A stretch of DNA of 64,000 nt from Rhodospirillaceae bacterium (GTDB lineage: Bacteria > Pseudomonadota > Alphaproteobacteria > UBA8366 > Aestuariispiraceae): positions 62,001 to 126,000 of the forward strand of contig PAQY01000016.1 in NCBI GenBank assembly GCA_002709955.1. The letters are read 5' to 3'. The position numbers were made by a program, and so were the translations under genes. The notes below the pieces were generated by a model. The model had not been told where the DNA came from. It searched no databases and was given only the letters and a program-made list of their open reading frames with translations. Shown piece after piece: positions 25,632 through 36,693 of this stretch (positions within the stretch are counted from its first letter, which is position 1; every line of letters begins with the position of its first letter).

Positions 25632-26591
25632 GTGAGTGATACTACTTTTCAATCCGCCACTCTGGAGGGGAACCCCCTGATAAATCCGGGGCTATCCGAC
25701 CAGACGGGGTCTTCTGCCTCTAAAGGGGCAGAGGTCCGTGATTTTGTGCGCCTGTTGAAACCGCGTGTTATGTCTCTGGTCGTGTTTTCCGGTTTTGCTG
25801 GTCTTTTTGTGGCGCCGGGATCCATTCATCCGTTTCTGGCGGCGGTTGCGGTTCTGTGTATCGCTGTCGGTGCCGGTGCGGCGGGTGCCATCAATATGTG
25901 GTTTGATCGTGACATTGATGCGATCATGGTGCGCACACGGGGCCGTCCTATCCCCCGTGGCAAGGTTGCCCCCGACGATGCCCTGGCTTTTGGCACCGTG
26001 CTGTCGCTGGGATCCGTGTTGATCATGGCCTTGGCGGTCAACTATGTTGCTGCTGGATTGTTGGCGGTCGCGATCCTGTTTTATGTTTTCATTTATACAA
26101 TGTGGCTTAAGCGCTCTACCCCGCAGAATATTGTGATTGGTGGTGCTGCTGGGGCCTTCCCGCCAATGATCGGCTGGGCGGCCGTGACGGGTGGCGTATC
26201 GCTGGAATCTGTTGTGCTGTTCGGGCTGATCTTTTTATGGACGCCCCCGCACTTCTGGGCGCTGGCCCTGTATCGCCGGGGCGATTATGCCGATGCGGGT
26301 GTGCCGATGCTGCCTGTCGTTGCTGGCGTGCGCGAAACGAAAAAGCAGATGTTCATCTATACGATCCTGCTGTTCCCCTGTGCCATCGCGCCCTATTGGT
26401 TGGGCGTTGCGGGCCCATTGTATGGCATGGCCGCAGCGGTGTTGGGAGGATTGTTTGTCCTGTCATCGATCGCGGTTTGGCGGGATGAAAGCGACAAATC
26501 GGCCAAACGCATGTTTGGTTATTCGATATTTTATCTTTTCGCTCTGTTTGGCGCGATGATCCTGGATCGTGGCGTTGGACTGATCGGATAA
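25632..26591 (+). CDS. ctaB: Protoheme IX farnesyltransferase (haem O synthase)
   Basis: 319 residues from a GTG. This UbiA-superfamily membrane enzyme has [20 protein letters not shown] as its first Asp-rich motif and [26 protein letters not shown], typical of CtaB/CyoE. It adds a farnesyl group to haem b to make haem O, the precursor of haem A for subunit I. Its place between coxA and ctaG is the common alphaproteobacterial order. An acidic cytoplasmic extension of about 35 residues precedes the first helix. Confidence 0.95.
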   Translation: MSDTTFQSATLEGNPLINPGLSDQTGSSASKGAEVRDFVRLLKPRVMSLVVFSGFAGLFVAPGSIHPFLAAVAVLCIAVGAGAAGAINMWFDRDIDAIMVRTRGRPIPRGKVAPDDALAFGTVLSLGSVLIMALAVNYVAAGLLAVAILFYVFIYTMWLKRSTPQNIVIGGAAGAFPPMIGWAAVTGGVSLESVVLFGLIFLWTPPHFWALALYRRGDYADAGVPMLPVVAGVRETKKQMFIYTILLFPCAIAPYWLGVAGPLYGMAAAVLGGLFVLSSIAVWRDESDKSAKRMFGYSIFYLFALFGAMILDRGVGLIG

Positions 26592-26611
26592 CAGACTTAA
26601 GGAGTTTTGTT

Positions 26612-26782
26612 TTGGCCACTGAGTCTAAAGACACATTGACGATGACGGACGATGAAATTCGTCGCCGCCAACGCAGCCGCAACATTGCTGTCGCCCTGTC
26701 TGTGGCGGCCTTGGTGGTGATTGTATTCCTTGTTTCTGTCGTCCGCATCAAGGCGGGTATCGACGCTTCGTTAGGCGGGTGA
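26612..26782 (+). CDS. Small CoxF-like membrane protein of the oxidase operon
   Basis: 56 residues from a TTG at 26612, with AAGGAG seven bases upstream; an ATG at 26642 would remove ten residues and has no such site. A charged start with DDEIRRRQRSRN precedes a single hydrophobic helix (IAVALSVAALVVIVFLVSVVR), then a short tail. Small single-helix proteins of this type (CoxF or CcoQ-like) are regularly found between ctaB and ctaG in alphaproteobacteria and are thought to help assembly. The stop is followed by ctaG after seven bases. Confidence 0.75.
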   Translation: MATESKDTLTMTDDEIRRRQRSRNIAVALSVAALVVIVFLVSVVRIKAGIDASLGG

Positions 26783-26789
26783 GTGTCCA

Positions 26790-27413
26790 ATGAGAACCGA
26801 AAACACAATCGCACGCAAAAACAAACGGCTGATGATCGGTTGTGTGCTGGTTGTCGGCTTTATGGTGGGGATGAGCTTCGCCGCTGTGCCGCTCTATGAT
26901 CTTTTCTGTCGCGTGACAGGCTATGGGGGGACGACCCAGGTTGGCACAGCACCATCGCAGGATGCCGTTTCGGATCGCACGGTCACTGTTCGTTTTGACG
27001 CCTCAAAGAACCGCGGCCTGCCGTGGCATTTCAATCCAGAGCAGCGCGAAATCACATTGCGCGTCGGGGAAACCGGCATGGCCTTTTACAGGGCTGAATC
27101 CGTGTCCAGCGAACGCACCGTCGGGACGGCGACATTCAATGTCACGCCGCTGAAGGCCGGTCAGTATTTTGTAAAGACGGAATGTTTCTGTTTCACGGAA
27201 CAGGCGCTTGATCCAGGCCAAGTTGCAGATATGCCGGTCAGTTTTTATATTGACCCAGGCATCCTGGAAGATAGTAACCTGGATGACACGAATACGATCA
27301 CGCTTTCGTATACTTTCTATCGTAAGAAAGATGCGGAAGAGTCGGAAAATGAGAAAGCTGCGGCGACAAACGAAAATGCCGCAGCGCTTGAAAGTATCCA
27401 GCCGCTCAATTGA
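26790..27413 (+). CDS. ctaG: Cytochrome c oxidase assembly protein Cox11
   Basis: 207 residues: a single N-terminal membrane helix (about 13-33, ending MSFAAVPLYDLFCRVTGYGG) and a periplasmic immunoglobulin-like domain. The copper-binding CFCF motif is in KTECFCFTEQAL. Cox11 delivers copper to the CuB site of subunit I. The acidic, Ala-rich C-terminal tail (about 178-207) is longer than usual and probably disordered. Confidence 0.95.
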   Translation: MRTENTIARKNKRLMIGCVLVVGFMVGMSFAAVPLYDLFCRVTGYGGTTQVGTAPSQDAVSDRTVTVRFDASKNRGLPWHFNPEQREITLRVGETGMAFYRAESVSSERTVGTATFNVTPLKAGQYFVKTECFCFTEQALDPGQVADMPVSFYIDPGILEDSNLDDTNTITLSYTFYRKKDAEESENEKAAATNENAAALESIQPLN

Positions 27414-27540
27414 TGCGGCGGAAGAATATGGTTCTGTGTCACATCACGTGGCATAGGGTAAGAGGCGTAAACAAGAGTCTGGTGTTGGGCGTTCCTGGGA
27501 AGGGGCGGGTCAATGCGGATCACTATGGGGGTTGAAGACC

Positions 27541-28380
27541 ATGGCAGCCGATCATCACGCGGTCGATCACGATTATCATCTTGTAAATCCGAGTCCCTGG
27601 CCGGCTTTTGGGGCGTTAAGTGCCTTTGTGCTGGCTTTTGGGACGGTGTGGTATCTCCATCCCGATATGATGGGGGGCATTTCCATTGGCCTGGCAGGCA
27701 CGCTGATCGGGCTGATTATGGTCCTGTTGACGATGTATTTCTGGTGGCGCGATGTTGTGCGGGAAGCCAATGGTGGTGACCACAAGCCGGTTGTCCAGTT
27801 GGGCCTACGCTATGGCATGGCGCTTTTCATCGCATCGGAAGTGATGTTTTTCGCGGCCTTTTTCTGGGCGTATTTCGATGTCAGTATTTTCACCGCTGAC
27901 CCCATCCAATACGCCCGTGTCGAGGCGACAGGGGGACAGTGGCCACCCGCTCATATTGAGACCCTGGACGCCTTCAATCTGCCATTGCTGAACACCCTGA
28001 TCCTGTTGCTGTCTGGCTGCACAGTGACCTGGGCGCACCACGCCCTGCGGGAAGGGGATCGCAAAGGGACAATCCAAGGGTTGATCTTTACGGTCATCCT
28101 GGGGGCCTGCTTCAGCGCCGTACAGGTTTATGAGTATGGTCATGCGACCTTTGGCTTCACTGAGGGGATCTATTCTTCGACCTTCTATATGGCGACCGGC
28201 TTTCACGGGTTCCATGTTCTGGTGGGTACGATTTTCCTGGCAGTCTGTCTGGTGCGCGTGAATCGCGGTGATTTCACCCCCACACAGCATTTCGGCTTCG
28301 AGGCCGCCGCCTGGTATTGGCACTTCGTCGATGTGGTGTGGCTGTTCCTGTTCGTCTGTGTTTACTGGTGGGGCGGCTGA
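27541..28380 (+). CDS. coxC: Cytochrome c oxidase subunit III
   Basis: 279 residues from the ATG at 27541; a TTG at 27532 is in frame. It has seven membrane helices. Signatures are YHLVNPSPWPAFGALSAF at the start, MFFAAFFWAYFD, LNTLILLLSGCTVTWAHHA and GFHGFHVLVGTIFL with the conserved histidines, and AAWYWHFVDVVWLFLFVCVYWWGG at the end. Subunit III stabilises proton pumping and oxygen entry. A strong terminator follows 25 bases after the stop. Confidence 0.97.
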   Translation: MAADHHAVDHDYHLVNPSPWPAFGALSAFVLAFGTVWYLHPDMMGGISIGLAGTLIGLIMVLLTMYFWWRDVVREANGGDHKPVVQLGLRYGMALFIASEVMFFAAFFWAYFDVSIFTADPIQYARVEATGGQWPPAHIETLDAFNLPLLNTLILLLSGCTVTWAHHALREGDRKGTIQGLIFTVILGACFSAVQVYEYGHATFGFTEGIYSSTFYMATGFHGFHVLVGTIFLAVCLVRVNRGDFTPTQHFGFEAAAWYWHFVDVVWLFLFVCVYWWGG

Positions 28381-28405
28381 TCTCACACGCCTGCTTTTCT
28401 TCAGG

Positions 28406-28445
28406 GGGTCAGGGATGCCACAGCGGCACCCTGGCCCTTTGTTTA
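28406..28445 (+). terminator. Rho-independent terminator after coxC
   Basis: GGGTCAGGG-A-TGCC pairs with GGCACCCTGGCCC (13 pairs with one bulged A and one G-T pair) around the loop ACAGC, followed by TTTGTTT. This is the clearest intrinsic terminator in the window. It should separate the structural oxidase operon from the DUF983 and surf1 genes, which would then rely on readthrough or their own promoter. Confidence 0.8.
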
Positions 28446-28511
28446 AAATCAGCCTTTTGATTAATGACAGGCCTTGCTGCAGTTGCGTATAAACCGGAAA
28501 GGCACCCAACC

Positions 28512-28895
28512 ATGGCGCATTCGCATTATGATCTCCCGTCGCCCTGGACGACAGGATTTAAGGGGCGTTGTCCCCGCTGTGGCGAAGGGCGCTTGTTTTC
28601 AGGGTTTCTGAAGGTTGCCCAGGGATGCGGATTTTGCGGGTTGAGGTATGATTTTGAAAATGCCGGCGATGGTGCGGTGCCGTTTCTGATCCTGATTATT
28701 GGTGCGATCGGGGTCGGCCTTGGTGCCTGGGTCCTGTTGGCATTCGATACCGCCGTATGGGTGCCAATTCTGGTTACAGTGCCGGTCGTGATCCTGCTGA
28801 CCCTGATATTGATGCCCCGTGCCAAGGGACTTCTGATCGCGCTGCAGTATGTCAATCAAGCCAGTGACAGTGGAACAGACAGCCCGGATACCTGA
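28512..28895 (+). CDS. DUF983 family protein
   Basis: 127 residues from the ATG at 28512; the frame opens at 28464. An N-terminal zinc-ribbon-like pair of cysteine motifs (GRCPRCGEGRLF and QGCGFCGLRYDF) is followed by two membrane helices (about 52-75 and 80-100). DUF983 proteins are regularly placed between coxC and surf1 in alphaproteobacteria and are presumed to help oxidase assembly or metal handling. No biochemical role is established. Confidence 0.87.
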   Translation: MAHSHYDLPSPWTTGFKGRCPRCGEGRLFSGFLKVAQGCGFCGLRYDFENAGDGAVPFLILIIGAIGVGLGAWVLLAFDTAVWVPILVTVPVVILLTLILMPRAKGLLIALQYVNQASDSGTDSPDT

Positions 28896-28934
28896 TAAAA
28901 TTTGAGGTTCTGCGTCTAAAAGGAAATAGGTTTC

Positions 28935-29669
28935 ATGCTCTCGCGTCTAAAGTTGGTTCCGACCCTGATTACCATACCGTCTCTGATCATCCTTGTTTGG
29001 CTGGGTGTCTGGCAATTGCAGCGGATGGACTGGAAGGCGGACCTGATCACCAAATTGCAGGAACGCTCCACCATGGCTGCGGAAACATTACCGCCGGGCG
29101 ACCTGTCGATAGACGACATGGAATTCAGGCAGGTTAAAGTGACGGGACGCTTTTTGAACGAGGCGGAAATGTTCCTGTTGAATCGATCCTTGAATGGCAA
29201 TCCGGGCTTGCATGTCCTGACACCGTTCCAACGGGATGATGTCCCTGGCTCTCCGGTGATCCTGGTTAATCGCGGATGGGTGCCCTTTGATCGGAAAGAG
29301 CAGGATACCCGCGAGGAAGGCCTGATCGATGGCCAGACGACGGTTAATGGCATTGTCCGATTCCAGCGACCGATCACAGGGCTTCAGCATGTTTTCCTTC
29401 CCGAAAATGAGCCGGACCGGAACATGTGGTATTCGATCAACAGCGACCAGATGGGCAACCAGATCGGCATGCCTGTTCCCAATTACTATGTGGTGGATGG
29501 CAACGACGCCGTGCCCGGTCTGTATCCCGTGGGGCGTCAGTGGCGTCTGGATATCCCGAACAATCATCTGAAATATGCGCTGACCTGGTTTTTCCTGGCA
29601 ATCGCCCTGGGAGTGATCTTCGTGTTGTATCACCGCCCCGCAAAACAGGGTTCCCCGTCGGATGTCTAA
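28935..29669 (+). CDS. surf1: SURF1 family cytochrome oxidase assembly protein
   Basis: 244 residues. The two membrane helices typical of SURF1 flank a periplasmic domain: one at residues 9-27 (with LVWLGVWQLQRMDWK, containing the conserved WQLQR) and one near the C-terminus (ALTWFFLAIALGVIFVLYHR). VILVNRGWVPFDRK in between is a family landmark. SURF1 binds haem A and helps insert it into subunit I. AGGAAATAGG lies just before the start. It overlaps the next gene by eight bases. Confidence 0.95.
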   Translation: MLSRLKLVPTLITIPSLIILVWLGVWQLQRMDWKADLITKLQERSTMAAETLPPGDLSIDDMEFRQVKVTGRFLNEAEMFLLNRSLNGNPGLHVLTPFQRDDVPGSPVILVNRGWVPFDRKEQDTREEGLIDGQTTVNGIVRFQRPITGLQHVFLPENEPDRNMWYSINSDQMGNQIGMPVPNYYVVDGNDAVPGLYPVGRQWRLDIPNNHLKYALTWFFLAIALGVIFVLYHRPAKQGSPSDV

Positions 29670-31167
29670 GGCCGCGATGGAACAGGATTGCGCCTACAAG
29701 ACATTAGAAGCGCGGTTTCGTCAGATTGCCCTGTATGGCGAAGTGGCCAGCGTCCTGCATTGGGATGCAGCAACGATGATGCCCCCGGATGGGGCGTCCC
29801 CCCGGGGCGAACAATTGTCAGAACTGCGGGTTCTGCGTCATCGTGCCGTTACTGCCGCTGACATGGCGGATCTGTTTTCCGCCGCCGAACAGGAAGATCT
29901 GGACCCCTGGCAGCGCGCAAATCTGCGGGAAATGCGCCGGGATCACAGATTTGCAACGGCCCTGCCTGATGATCTAGTCGCCGCCATCAGTGACGCGACC
30001 AGTGCCTGTGAACATATGTGGCGGGACGCCAGGGCGACGTCTGATTTTGCCGCAGTATCAGACAAGCTGTCGGTCGTGTTAAAATTGACCCGGGAAAGTG
30101 CCGTTGCGTATGGGGAAGCGCTAGACCTGGACCCTTATGACGCCTTATTGGAATCGTATGCACCCGGCGTGCGGTCGGCGGATATTGACCCGGTGTTTAA
30201 CGATTATGCTGCCTTTCTGCCGGGGTTCCTGGAAGAAGTGACAGCGCGTCAGGCCAATAACGGGCTGCCTGTACAGCCAAAGCCCGTCCCTGTGGCGCAA
30301 CAACAGAAGCTTGTGGCGCGACTGGCGGGCGCAACTGGCTTTCGGTTTGACGCTGGTCGCATTGATGTCAGCGCGCATCCGTTTTCAACCGGATATCGCG
30401 GCGATCAACGCATCACCGTTTCTTATCATGAAGACGATCCGATGGCGTCGGTCATGGCGGTGCTGCATGAATGCGGTCATGCCGCCTATGAGGCAGGATT
30501 ACCCGCTGCCTGGACAAGACAGCCTGTCGGACAGGCCCTGGGCATGGTGGTGCATGAAAGCCAGTCGCTGAGTGTCGAAATGCAAGCCAGCCGGTCGCCG
30601 GAGTTTCTAGGCTGGTTGGCGGCTCAGGCCATGGACGTTCTGGGCCCGGATCCTGCCTACGAACCCAATAATTTTCGGCGGCTGCAACAATGGGTTCAAC
30701 CTGATTTTATACGGGTTGAGGCCGACGAAGTGACCTATCCCGCCCATGTGATACTGCGCACACGCCTGGAGCGTCCTCTGTTGTCAGGGGATTTGCCCTT
30801 GTCGGACCTGCCGGGGGCCTGGAACAAGGGAATGAAAGAGTTATTGGGCGTGGATGTGCCTGATGATCGTCGTGGCTGCCTGCAGGATATTCATTGGTAT
30901 GATGGGGCATTTGGATATTTCCCCACCTATACATTAGGGGCAATGCTGGCCGCACAACTGGCAGAAGCAGCCCATAAAGCGGTGCCAGAAATCCCTCAAG
31001 CCCTGGCCAAAGGGGATTTTTCACCCTTGATGCAGTGGCTTGGTAATGCCATTCATGCCCAAGGATCGTACCTGGACGCCGATGGATTGATCACCCAAGC
31101 AACCGGCCACACGTTGGACGCAGCGGCGTTTAAGCGCCATTTGCATCGACGGTACCTGGAAGGATAG
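29662..31167 (+). CDS. Carboxypeptidase Taq (M32 metallopeptidase)
   Basis: 501 residues, the usual size for M32. The zinc motif HECGH is in MAVLHECGHAAYEAG (about 270), with the third ligand in GMVVHESQSLSVEMQ. ASVLHWDAATMMPPDG near the start, DQRITVSYHEDDP and HVILRTRLERPLLSGDL are family landmarks. It removes C-terminal residues from peptides in the cytoplasm. The start ATG lies inside the end of surf1. This coupling is probably incidental to oxidase assembly. Confidence 0.95.
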   Translation: MSKAAMEQDCAYKTLEARFRQIALYGEVASVLHWDAATMMPPDGASPRGEQLSELRVLRHRAVTAADMADLFSAAEQEDLDPWQRANLREMRRDHRFATALPDDLVAAISDATSACEHMWRDARATSDFAAVSDKLSVVLKLTRESAVAYGEALDLDPYDALLESYAPGVRSADIDPVFNDYAAFLPGFLEEVTARQANNGLPVQPKPVPVAQQQKLVARLAGATGFRFDAGRIDVSAHPFSTGYRGDQRITVSYHEDDPMASVMAVLHECGHAAYEAGLPAAWTRQPVGQALGMVVHESQSLSVEMQASRSPEFLGWLAAQAMDVLGPDPAYEPNNFRRLQQWVQPDFIRVEADEVTYPAHVILRTRLERPLLSGDLPLSDLPGAWNKGMKELLGVDVPDDRRGCLQDIHWYDGAFGYFPTYTLGAMLAAQLAEAAHKAVPEIPQALAKGDFSPLMQWLGNAIHAQGSYLDADGLITQATGHTLDAAAFKRHLHRRYLEG

Positions 31168-31169
31168 AG

Positions 31170-32048
31170 ATGATGGAATTTTCAACCGAGCAAATGGAAG
31201 AAGTTTGGAACTGGCTGGTCCCGACCGCCCTGGATTATGGCAGCAACATTATGCAGGCCGTGATCATCCTGATTGTCGGGCTGTGGTTGGCGGGGCGTTT
31301 GTCAAACTGGACACGCCGCAGCCTGAATAAGTATCAGCGCATCGATGGTACGCTGAAACCGCTGTTTGCCAGCCTGTTGCGCTATCTGATTGTCATTATC
31401 ACGATCATCGCAATTCTGAACCAGTTCGGTGTTCAGACGGCCAGCATCATTGCCATTCTGGGTGCCGCAGGCCTGGCGATTGGTCTGGCCCTGCAGGGGA
31501 CGCTTCAGAATATTGCGGCCGGGATTATGCTGTTGATCCTGCGTCCCTTCCGGGTTGGAGACTACATCGATGCCGGTCCCGTGTCTGCGACGGTTGATGA
31601 AATTGGACTGTTCACCACCCAATTCACGACGGTTGATGGCGTTTATGTTTCCTGCCCGAACAGCAGTATTTGGAATGCAAAGGTCACAAACTATTCCCGC
31701 AATGACCAGCGCCGCATGGATCTGGTGATCGGTATTTCCTATGCAGATGATATTGGCGTTGCAATGTCGGTATTGAATGGATTGATGGACAAGGATGATC
31801 GCGTCCTGAAGGATCCTGCGCCGCAATGCATGGTCACGACTCTGGGCGATAATTCCGTTAATATCACCATGCGGTTCTGGGCAAAAAGTTCTGATTTCTG
31901 GGCCTTAAAGTGGGACATGACCCGGTGGACCAAGGAACAGATCGAAGCCGCTGGACTTAGCATTCCTTTCCCACAACGCGATATGCGAATGATCCCGGTC
32001 CCGACCCCAGAGTCAAAGGTCGCGCCATCATCGGTTCCCGCCAAATAG
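31170..32048 (+). CDS. Small-conductance mechanosensitive channel (MscS family)
   Basis: 292 residues with three N-terminal helices and a C-terminal beta/alpha domain. The pore-lining third helix is IIAILGAAGLAIGLALQGTLQNIAAGIMLL, with the Gly/Ala packing pattern, followed by PFRVGDYID at the start of the beta domain. It opens on membrane tension to release solutes during hypo-osmotic shock. AAGGATAGAG precedes the start, and the ATG at 31173 is an equally possible start. It lies two bases after the M32 gene. Confidence 0.93.
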   Translation: MMEFSTEQMEEVWNWLVPTALDYGSNIMQAVIILIVGLWLAGRLSNWTRRSLNKYQRIDGTLKPLFASLLRYLIVIITIIAILNQFGVQTASIIAILGAAGLAIGLALQGTLQNIAAGIMLLILRPFRVGDYIDAGPVSATVDEIGLFTTQFTTVDGVYVSCPNSSIWNAKVTNYSRNDQRRMDLVIGISYADDIGVAMSVLNGLMDKDDRVLKDPAPQCMVTTLGDNSVNITMRFWAKSSDFWALKWDMTRWTKEQIEAAGLSIPFPQRDMRMIPVPTPESKVAPSSVPAK

Positions 32049-32057
32049 GATACAGCG

Positions 32058-33464
32058 ATGCGCTATGTTTCGACCCGTGGTTCTGCGCCGGATTTAGGTT
32101 TTGATGATGTCTTGCTGACCGGGCTGGCGCGCGATGGCGGTTTATATGTGCCGTCAGACTGGCCCAAATTCTCTGCTGCGGAATGGCGCGAAATGCGCGG
32201 TCTTCCCTATGATGAACTGGCGGTGCGGGTCTGTATGCCCTTTCTGGGGGATGTCATTTCAGAAGATGATTTCGCCGACATCGCCACTGATGCCTATAGC
32301 GGGTTCGATCATGATGCCGTCGCCCCCTTAAAACAGCTCAGCGCTGATACCTGGTTGATGGAACTGTTTCATGGCCCGACGCTCAGCTTCAAGGATTATG
32401 CCTTGCAGGTTGTCGGGCGCCTGTTCGAACATGTCCTGACCCGGCGCGGGGAACGGATCTGTATCGTTGGTGCAACATCGGGTGACACCGGGTCGGCGGC
32501 TATTGAGGCCTGTCGCGATCGGGATGCGATCGATATCTTCATCATGCACCCGTATCAGCGATGCTCTGACGTACAGCGCCGCCAGATGACCACGGTGGCT
32601 GCATCCAATGTGCACAACATCGCCATCGATGGGACGTTTGATGATTGTCAGGATGTTGTAAAAGCCCTGTTCAATGACCTGGAATTCCGGGACGAGATGC
32701 ATCTGTCTGCGGTCAATTCGATCAATTGGGCGCGGATCATGTGCCAGATTGTTTATTACGTGCATGCCTCCCTGTCGCTGGGCGCACCGGATCGGGAGGT
32801 TGCGTTTTCCGTTCCAACCGGCAATTTCGGGAATGTCTTTGCGGCCTATGCCGCGCGCGAGATGGGGTTGCCCATTTCGCAACTGATCGTGGGGTCCAAT
32901 GAGAACGATATTCTAACGCGGTTTTTTGAAAGCAATGACATGTCGATGCGCGATGTGGTGCCGACCCATTCGCCCTCTATGGACATTCAGGTCTCCAGCA
33001 ATTTTGAGCGGTTATTGTTTGAATTGATGGACCGGGACGGCGCGGCCACGGCCCATCTGATGCAAACCTTCCGGGCGTCGGGATACCTGAATATTGAAAC
33101 GCCCCGCTGGCAGAGCGCCCTTCAATTGTTTTCCAGCCACCGATTGTCAAATGAACAAACCGTTGCCGCTATCAAGGCGGTTTTGGAATCCACGGGCGAA
33201 TTGGTCGATCCCCACAGCGCGATTGGCATTGTCGCAGGCTGGACCCGTCGCCACGATCCCAGCGTGCCGCTTGTCGTCGCAGCAACGGCGCATCCCGCGA
33301 AATTCCCTGATGTGGTCAAACAGGCAACGGGGCTGCACCCCAGTCTGCCGCCGCGACTGCAGGATCTTTTTGACCGGGAAGAGCGCTATGACCGCCTGCC
33401 CAATTCCGTCAGTGCGGTTCAGGATTATGTGCGGCGTGGCTCTAATCGGGCAGGTGTGCAATGA
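32058..33464 (+). CDS. thrC: Threonine synthase
   Basis: 468 residues, a class of long threonine synthases with an N-terminal extension (MRYVSTRGSAPDLGFDDVLLTGLARDG-type start). The PLP lysine is in GPTLSFKDYALQ (about 110) and the phosphate-binding region in GATSGDTGSAAIEA. It converts O-phosphohomoserine to threonine. It overlaps the peptidase gene by four bases (ATGA). The order thrC, M16 peptidase, GNAT is widespread in Rhodospirillales and Rhizobiales. Confidence 0.95.
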   Translation: MRYVSTRGSAPDLGFDDVLLTGLARDGGLYVPSDWPKFSAAEWREMRGLPYDELAVRVCMPFLGDVISEDDFADIATDAYSGFDHDAVAPLKQLSADTWLMELFHGPTLSFKDYALQVVGRLFEHVLTRRGERICIVGATSGDTGSAAIEACRDRDAIDIFIMHPYQRCSDVQRRQMTTVAASNVHNIAIDGTFDDCQDVVKALFNDLEFRDEMHLSAVNSINWARIMCQIVYYVHASLSLGAPDREVAFSVPTGNFGNVFAAYAAREMGLPISQLIVGSNENDILTRFFESNDMSMRDVVPTHSPSMDIQVSSNFERLLFELMDRDGAATAHLMQTFRASGYLNIETPRWQSALQLFSSHRLSNEQTVAAIKAVLESTGELVDPHSAIGIVAGWTRRHDPSVPLVVAATAHPAKFPDVVKQATGLHPSLPPRLQDLFDREERYDRLPNSVSAVQDYVRRGSNRAGVQ

Positions 33465-34729
33465 GCGGTGAAACCCAGATCACAACATTGGACAACGGCT
33501 TGCGGGTTGCCACCGACCACATGCCGGGTTTGCGCACCGCTAGTGTGGGCGTATGGGTTGGGGCCGGGGCGCGTGTCGAACCAGCGGAGATAAATGGTGT
33601 CGCGCATTTCCTGGAGCACATGGCGTTCAAAGGAACAAAACGGCGCAGTGCGCGTCATATTGCCGAAGAAATAGAAGCGGTCGGGGGCTTGCTGAATGCC
33701 TATACGTCGCGCGAAAACACCGCCTATTATGCCAAGGTTATGGCCGATGATTTGCCATTGGCCCTGGATATCATTGCCGACATTCTGCAAAATTCGACCT
33801 TTGATCCACAGGAATTAGAGCGGGAACGCGGCGTCATCCTGCAGGAAATCGGGGAGTGTCATGACACGCCCGATGATGTGATTTATGATCGATTTCAGGA
33901 GGTTGCCTATCCAGGTCAGGCAATGGGGCGTCCTGTCTTGGGCACGGTCGATACCGTCCGCAGCATGTCTCGCGATGCCATTCGTGGATTTATGACCAAG
34001 CGGTATGCAGGGGAAAACATGGTCCTGTGTGCGGCAGGTGGCCTGGATCATGAGGCATTCACCCAGATGGCCGCAGAAAAATTCCAAACCCTGGGCCCCG
34101 CGAAAGAGACAGACACGCCCCGCGCCGTCTATCAAGGCGGAGAATATCGCGAGTCCCGTGACAGCGAACAGGTCCATCTGCTGATGGGGTTCGAAGGCCC
34201 ATCCTTTGAGGGTCAGGACTATTACACGGCTGGTGTGTTGTCGGCCTTGTTTGGTGGCGGCATGTCCTCCCGACTTTTCCAATCCATCCGGGAAGAGCGC
34301 GGTTTGGTCTATTCAATCTATTCCTTCAGTTCGACCTTTGCCGATAGCGGCATGTTTGGGCTATATGCTGGCACCAGCGAAAGGGACGTTGCAGAACTGA
34401 TCCCTGTTGTTGCGGATGAGATATGTTCGCTGGCCGATACGTTGACGGAAGCTGAAATCAGCCGTGCGATCGCGCAATCCAAAGCGTCCTTGTTGATGTC
34501 GCGGGAAAGCACGAACAGCCGCAGCGATCAGTTGGGAAACCAGATGCTGGCCCATGGTCATCCCATATCCGAAGCAGATCAATTGAAAGCACTGGATGCG
34601 GTGGACCATGGTGCATTGACCGCGATGGCGCGACAGATCTTTGCCTCGCCCCTGAGTTTGGCGGCGATTGGGCCTGTATCCCACCTGGAAAGTTATGACC
34701 GTATCGCAGATCGTTTGCGCCTGAACTAG
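33461..34729 (+). CDS. M16-family zinc metallopeptidase
   Basis: 422 residues of the mitochondrial-processing-peptidase type. The inverted zinc motif HxxEH is in AHFLEHMAFKGT (about 47-58), with the downstream glutamate region in ERERGVILQEIGECHDTPDD. The second homologous half spans about 210-420. The enzyme is expected to cleave peptides in the cytoplasm or periplasm; no signal peptide is visible. It is coupled to thrC upstream and followed by a GNAT gene after 11 bases. Confidence 0.93.
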   Translation: MSGETQITTLDNGLRVATDHMPGLRTASVGVWVGAGARVEPAEINGVAHFLEHMAFKGTKRRSARHIAEEIEAVGGLLNAYTSRENTAYYAKVMADDLPLALDIIADILQNSTFDPQELERERGVILQEIGECHDTPDDVIYDRFQEVAYPGQAMGRPVLGTVDTVRSMSRDAIRGFMTKRYAGENMVLCAAGGLDHEAFTQMAAEKFQTLGPAKETDTPRAVYQGGEYRESRDSEQVHLLMGFEGPSFEGQDYYTAGVLSALFGGGMSSRLFQSIREERGLVYSIYSFSSTFADSGMFGLYAGTSERDVAELIPVVADEICSLADTLTEAEISRAIAQSKASLLMSRESTNSRSDQLGNQMLAHGHPISEADQLKALDAVDHGALTAMARQIFASPLSLAAIGPVSHLESYDRIADRLRLN

Positions 34730-34740
34730 CGGCGGGACCG

Positions 34741-35346
34741 ATGTTTAACTTTTTCCGAAGCTCTCCCCCACGATGTGTCTTTTCCGGGCCGCGAGTCTTT
34801 CTGCGCCCCCCGAAATGGGCTGATCAGAAGGAATGGTTGAAAATTCGGGGGGAGTCCAAGGCGTTTCTGGAACCTTGGGAGCCCGCCTGGTCGCGCGATG
34901 CGCTGACGGCCGCAGCCTTTCGACGACGGGTGCATCGCGTCGATCAGGAATGGCGGTCAGGCATTGGGTATGGTTTCTTTATTTTTGACGGGAAAACCTC
35001 AAACCTGGTTGGGGGCATCACTTTGGCGAATGTCCGCCACGGTGTGGTCGAATCCGCCAATATCGGGTATTGGACCGGGCAGGGCTATGCCCGCCAGGGA
35101 TATATGTCGGAAGCACTTCAAATCACGCTGGATTTCGCGTTCCGCAAGATCAAGCTGCACCGTGTGGAGGCGGCTTGTTTGATTGAGAATGGGGCCAGCC
35201 GCGGCCTGTTGTTAAAATCCGGATTTCAGCAGGAGGGGCGCGCGCGCCAATTTCTGTGCATAAATGGCCGATGGCAGGATCACGATATGTTTGGCATCTT
35301 GCGCACAGATGACCGTCCCGCCGTGCCGGTTATTGAAAGACCCTAG
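34741..35346 (+). CDS. GNAT N-acetyltransferase, RimJ type
   Basis: 201 residues. The fold is shown by VFLRPPKWADQKEWLKIR near the start, ANIGYWTGQGYARQGYMSEAL (acetyl-CoA loop, about 100-120) and KLHRVEAACLIENGASRGLL with LLKSGFQQEGRARQFL at the end, the usual RimJ/RimL arrangement. It probably acetylates the N-terminus of a ribosomal or other protein; the target is unknown. It closes the thrC-M16-GNAT group. Confidence 0.88.
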   Translation: MFNFFRSSPPRCVFSGPRVFLRPPKWADQKEWLKIRGESKAFLEPWEPAWSRDALTAAAFRRRVHRVDQEWRSGIGYGFFIFDGKTSNLVGGITLANVRHGVVESANIGYWTGQGYARQGYMSEALQITLDFAFRKIKLHRVEAACLIENGASRGLLLKSGFQQEGRARQFLCINGRWQDHDMFGILRTDDRPAVPVIERP

Positions 35347-36619
<1,273 letters not shown>

Positions 36620-36693
36620 CCGACCGCCTGGAATGGGGTCGACTCTTTGGCGAGTCGTTCGGTTGTATAGAATCTGAAAGGGCGGGGGCCACC

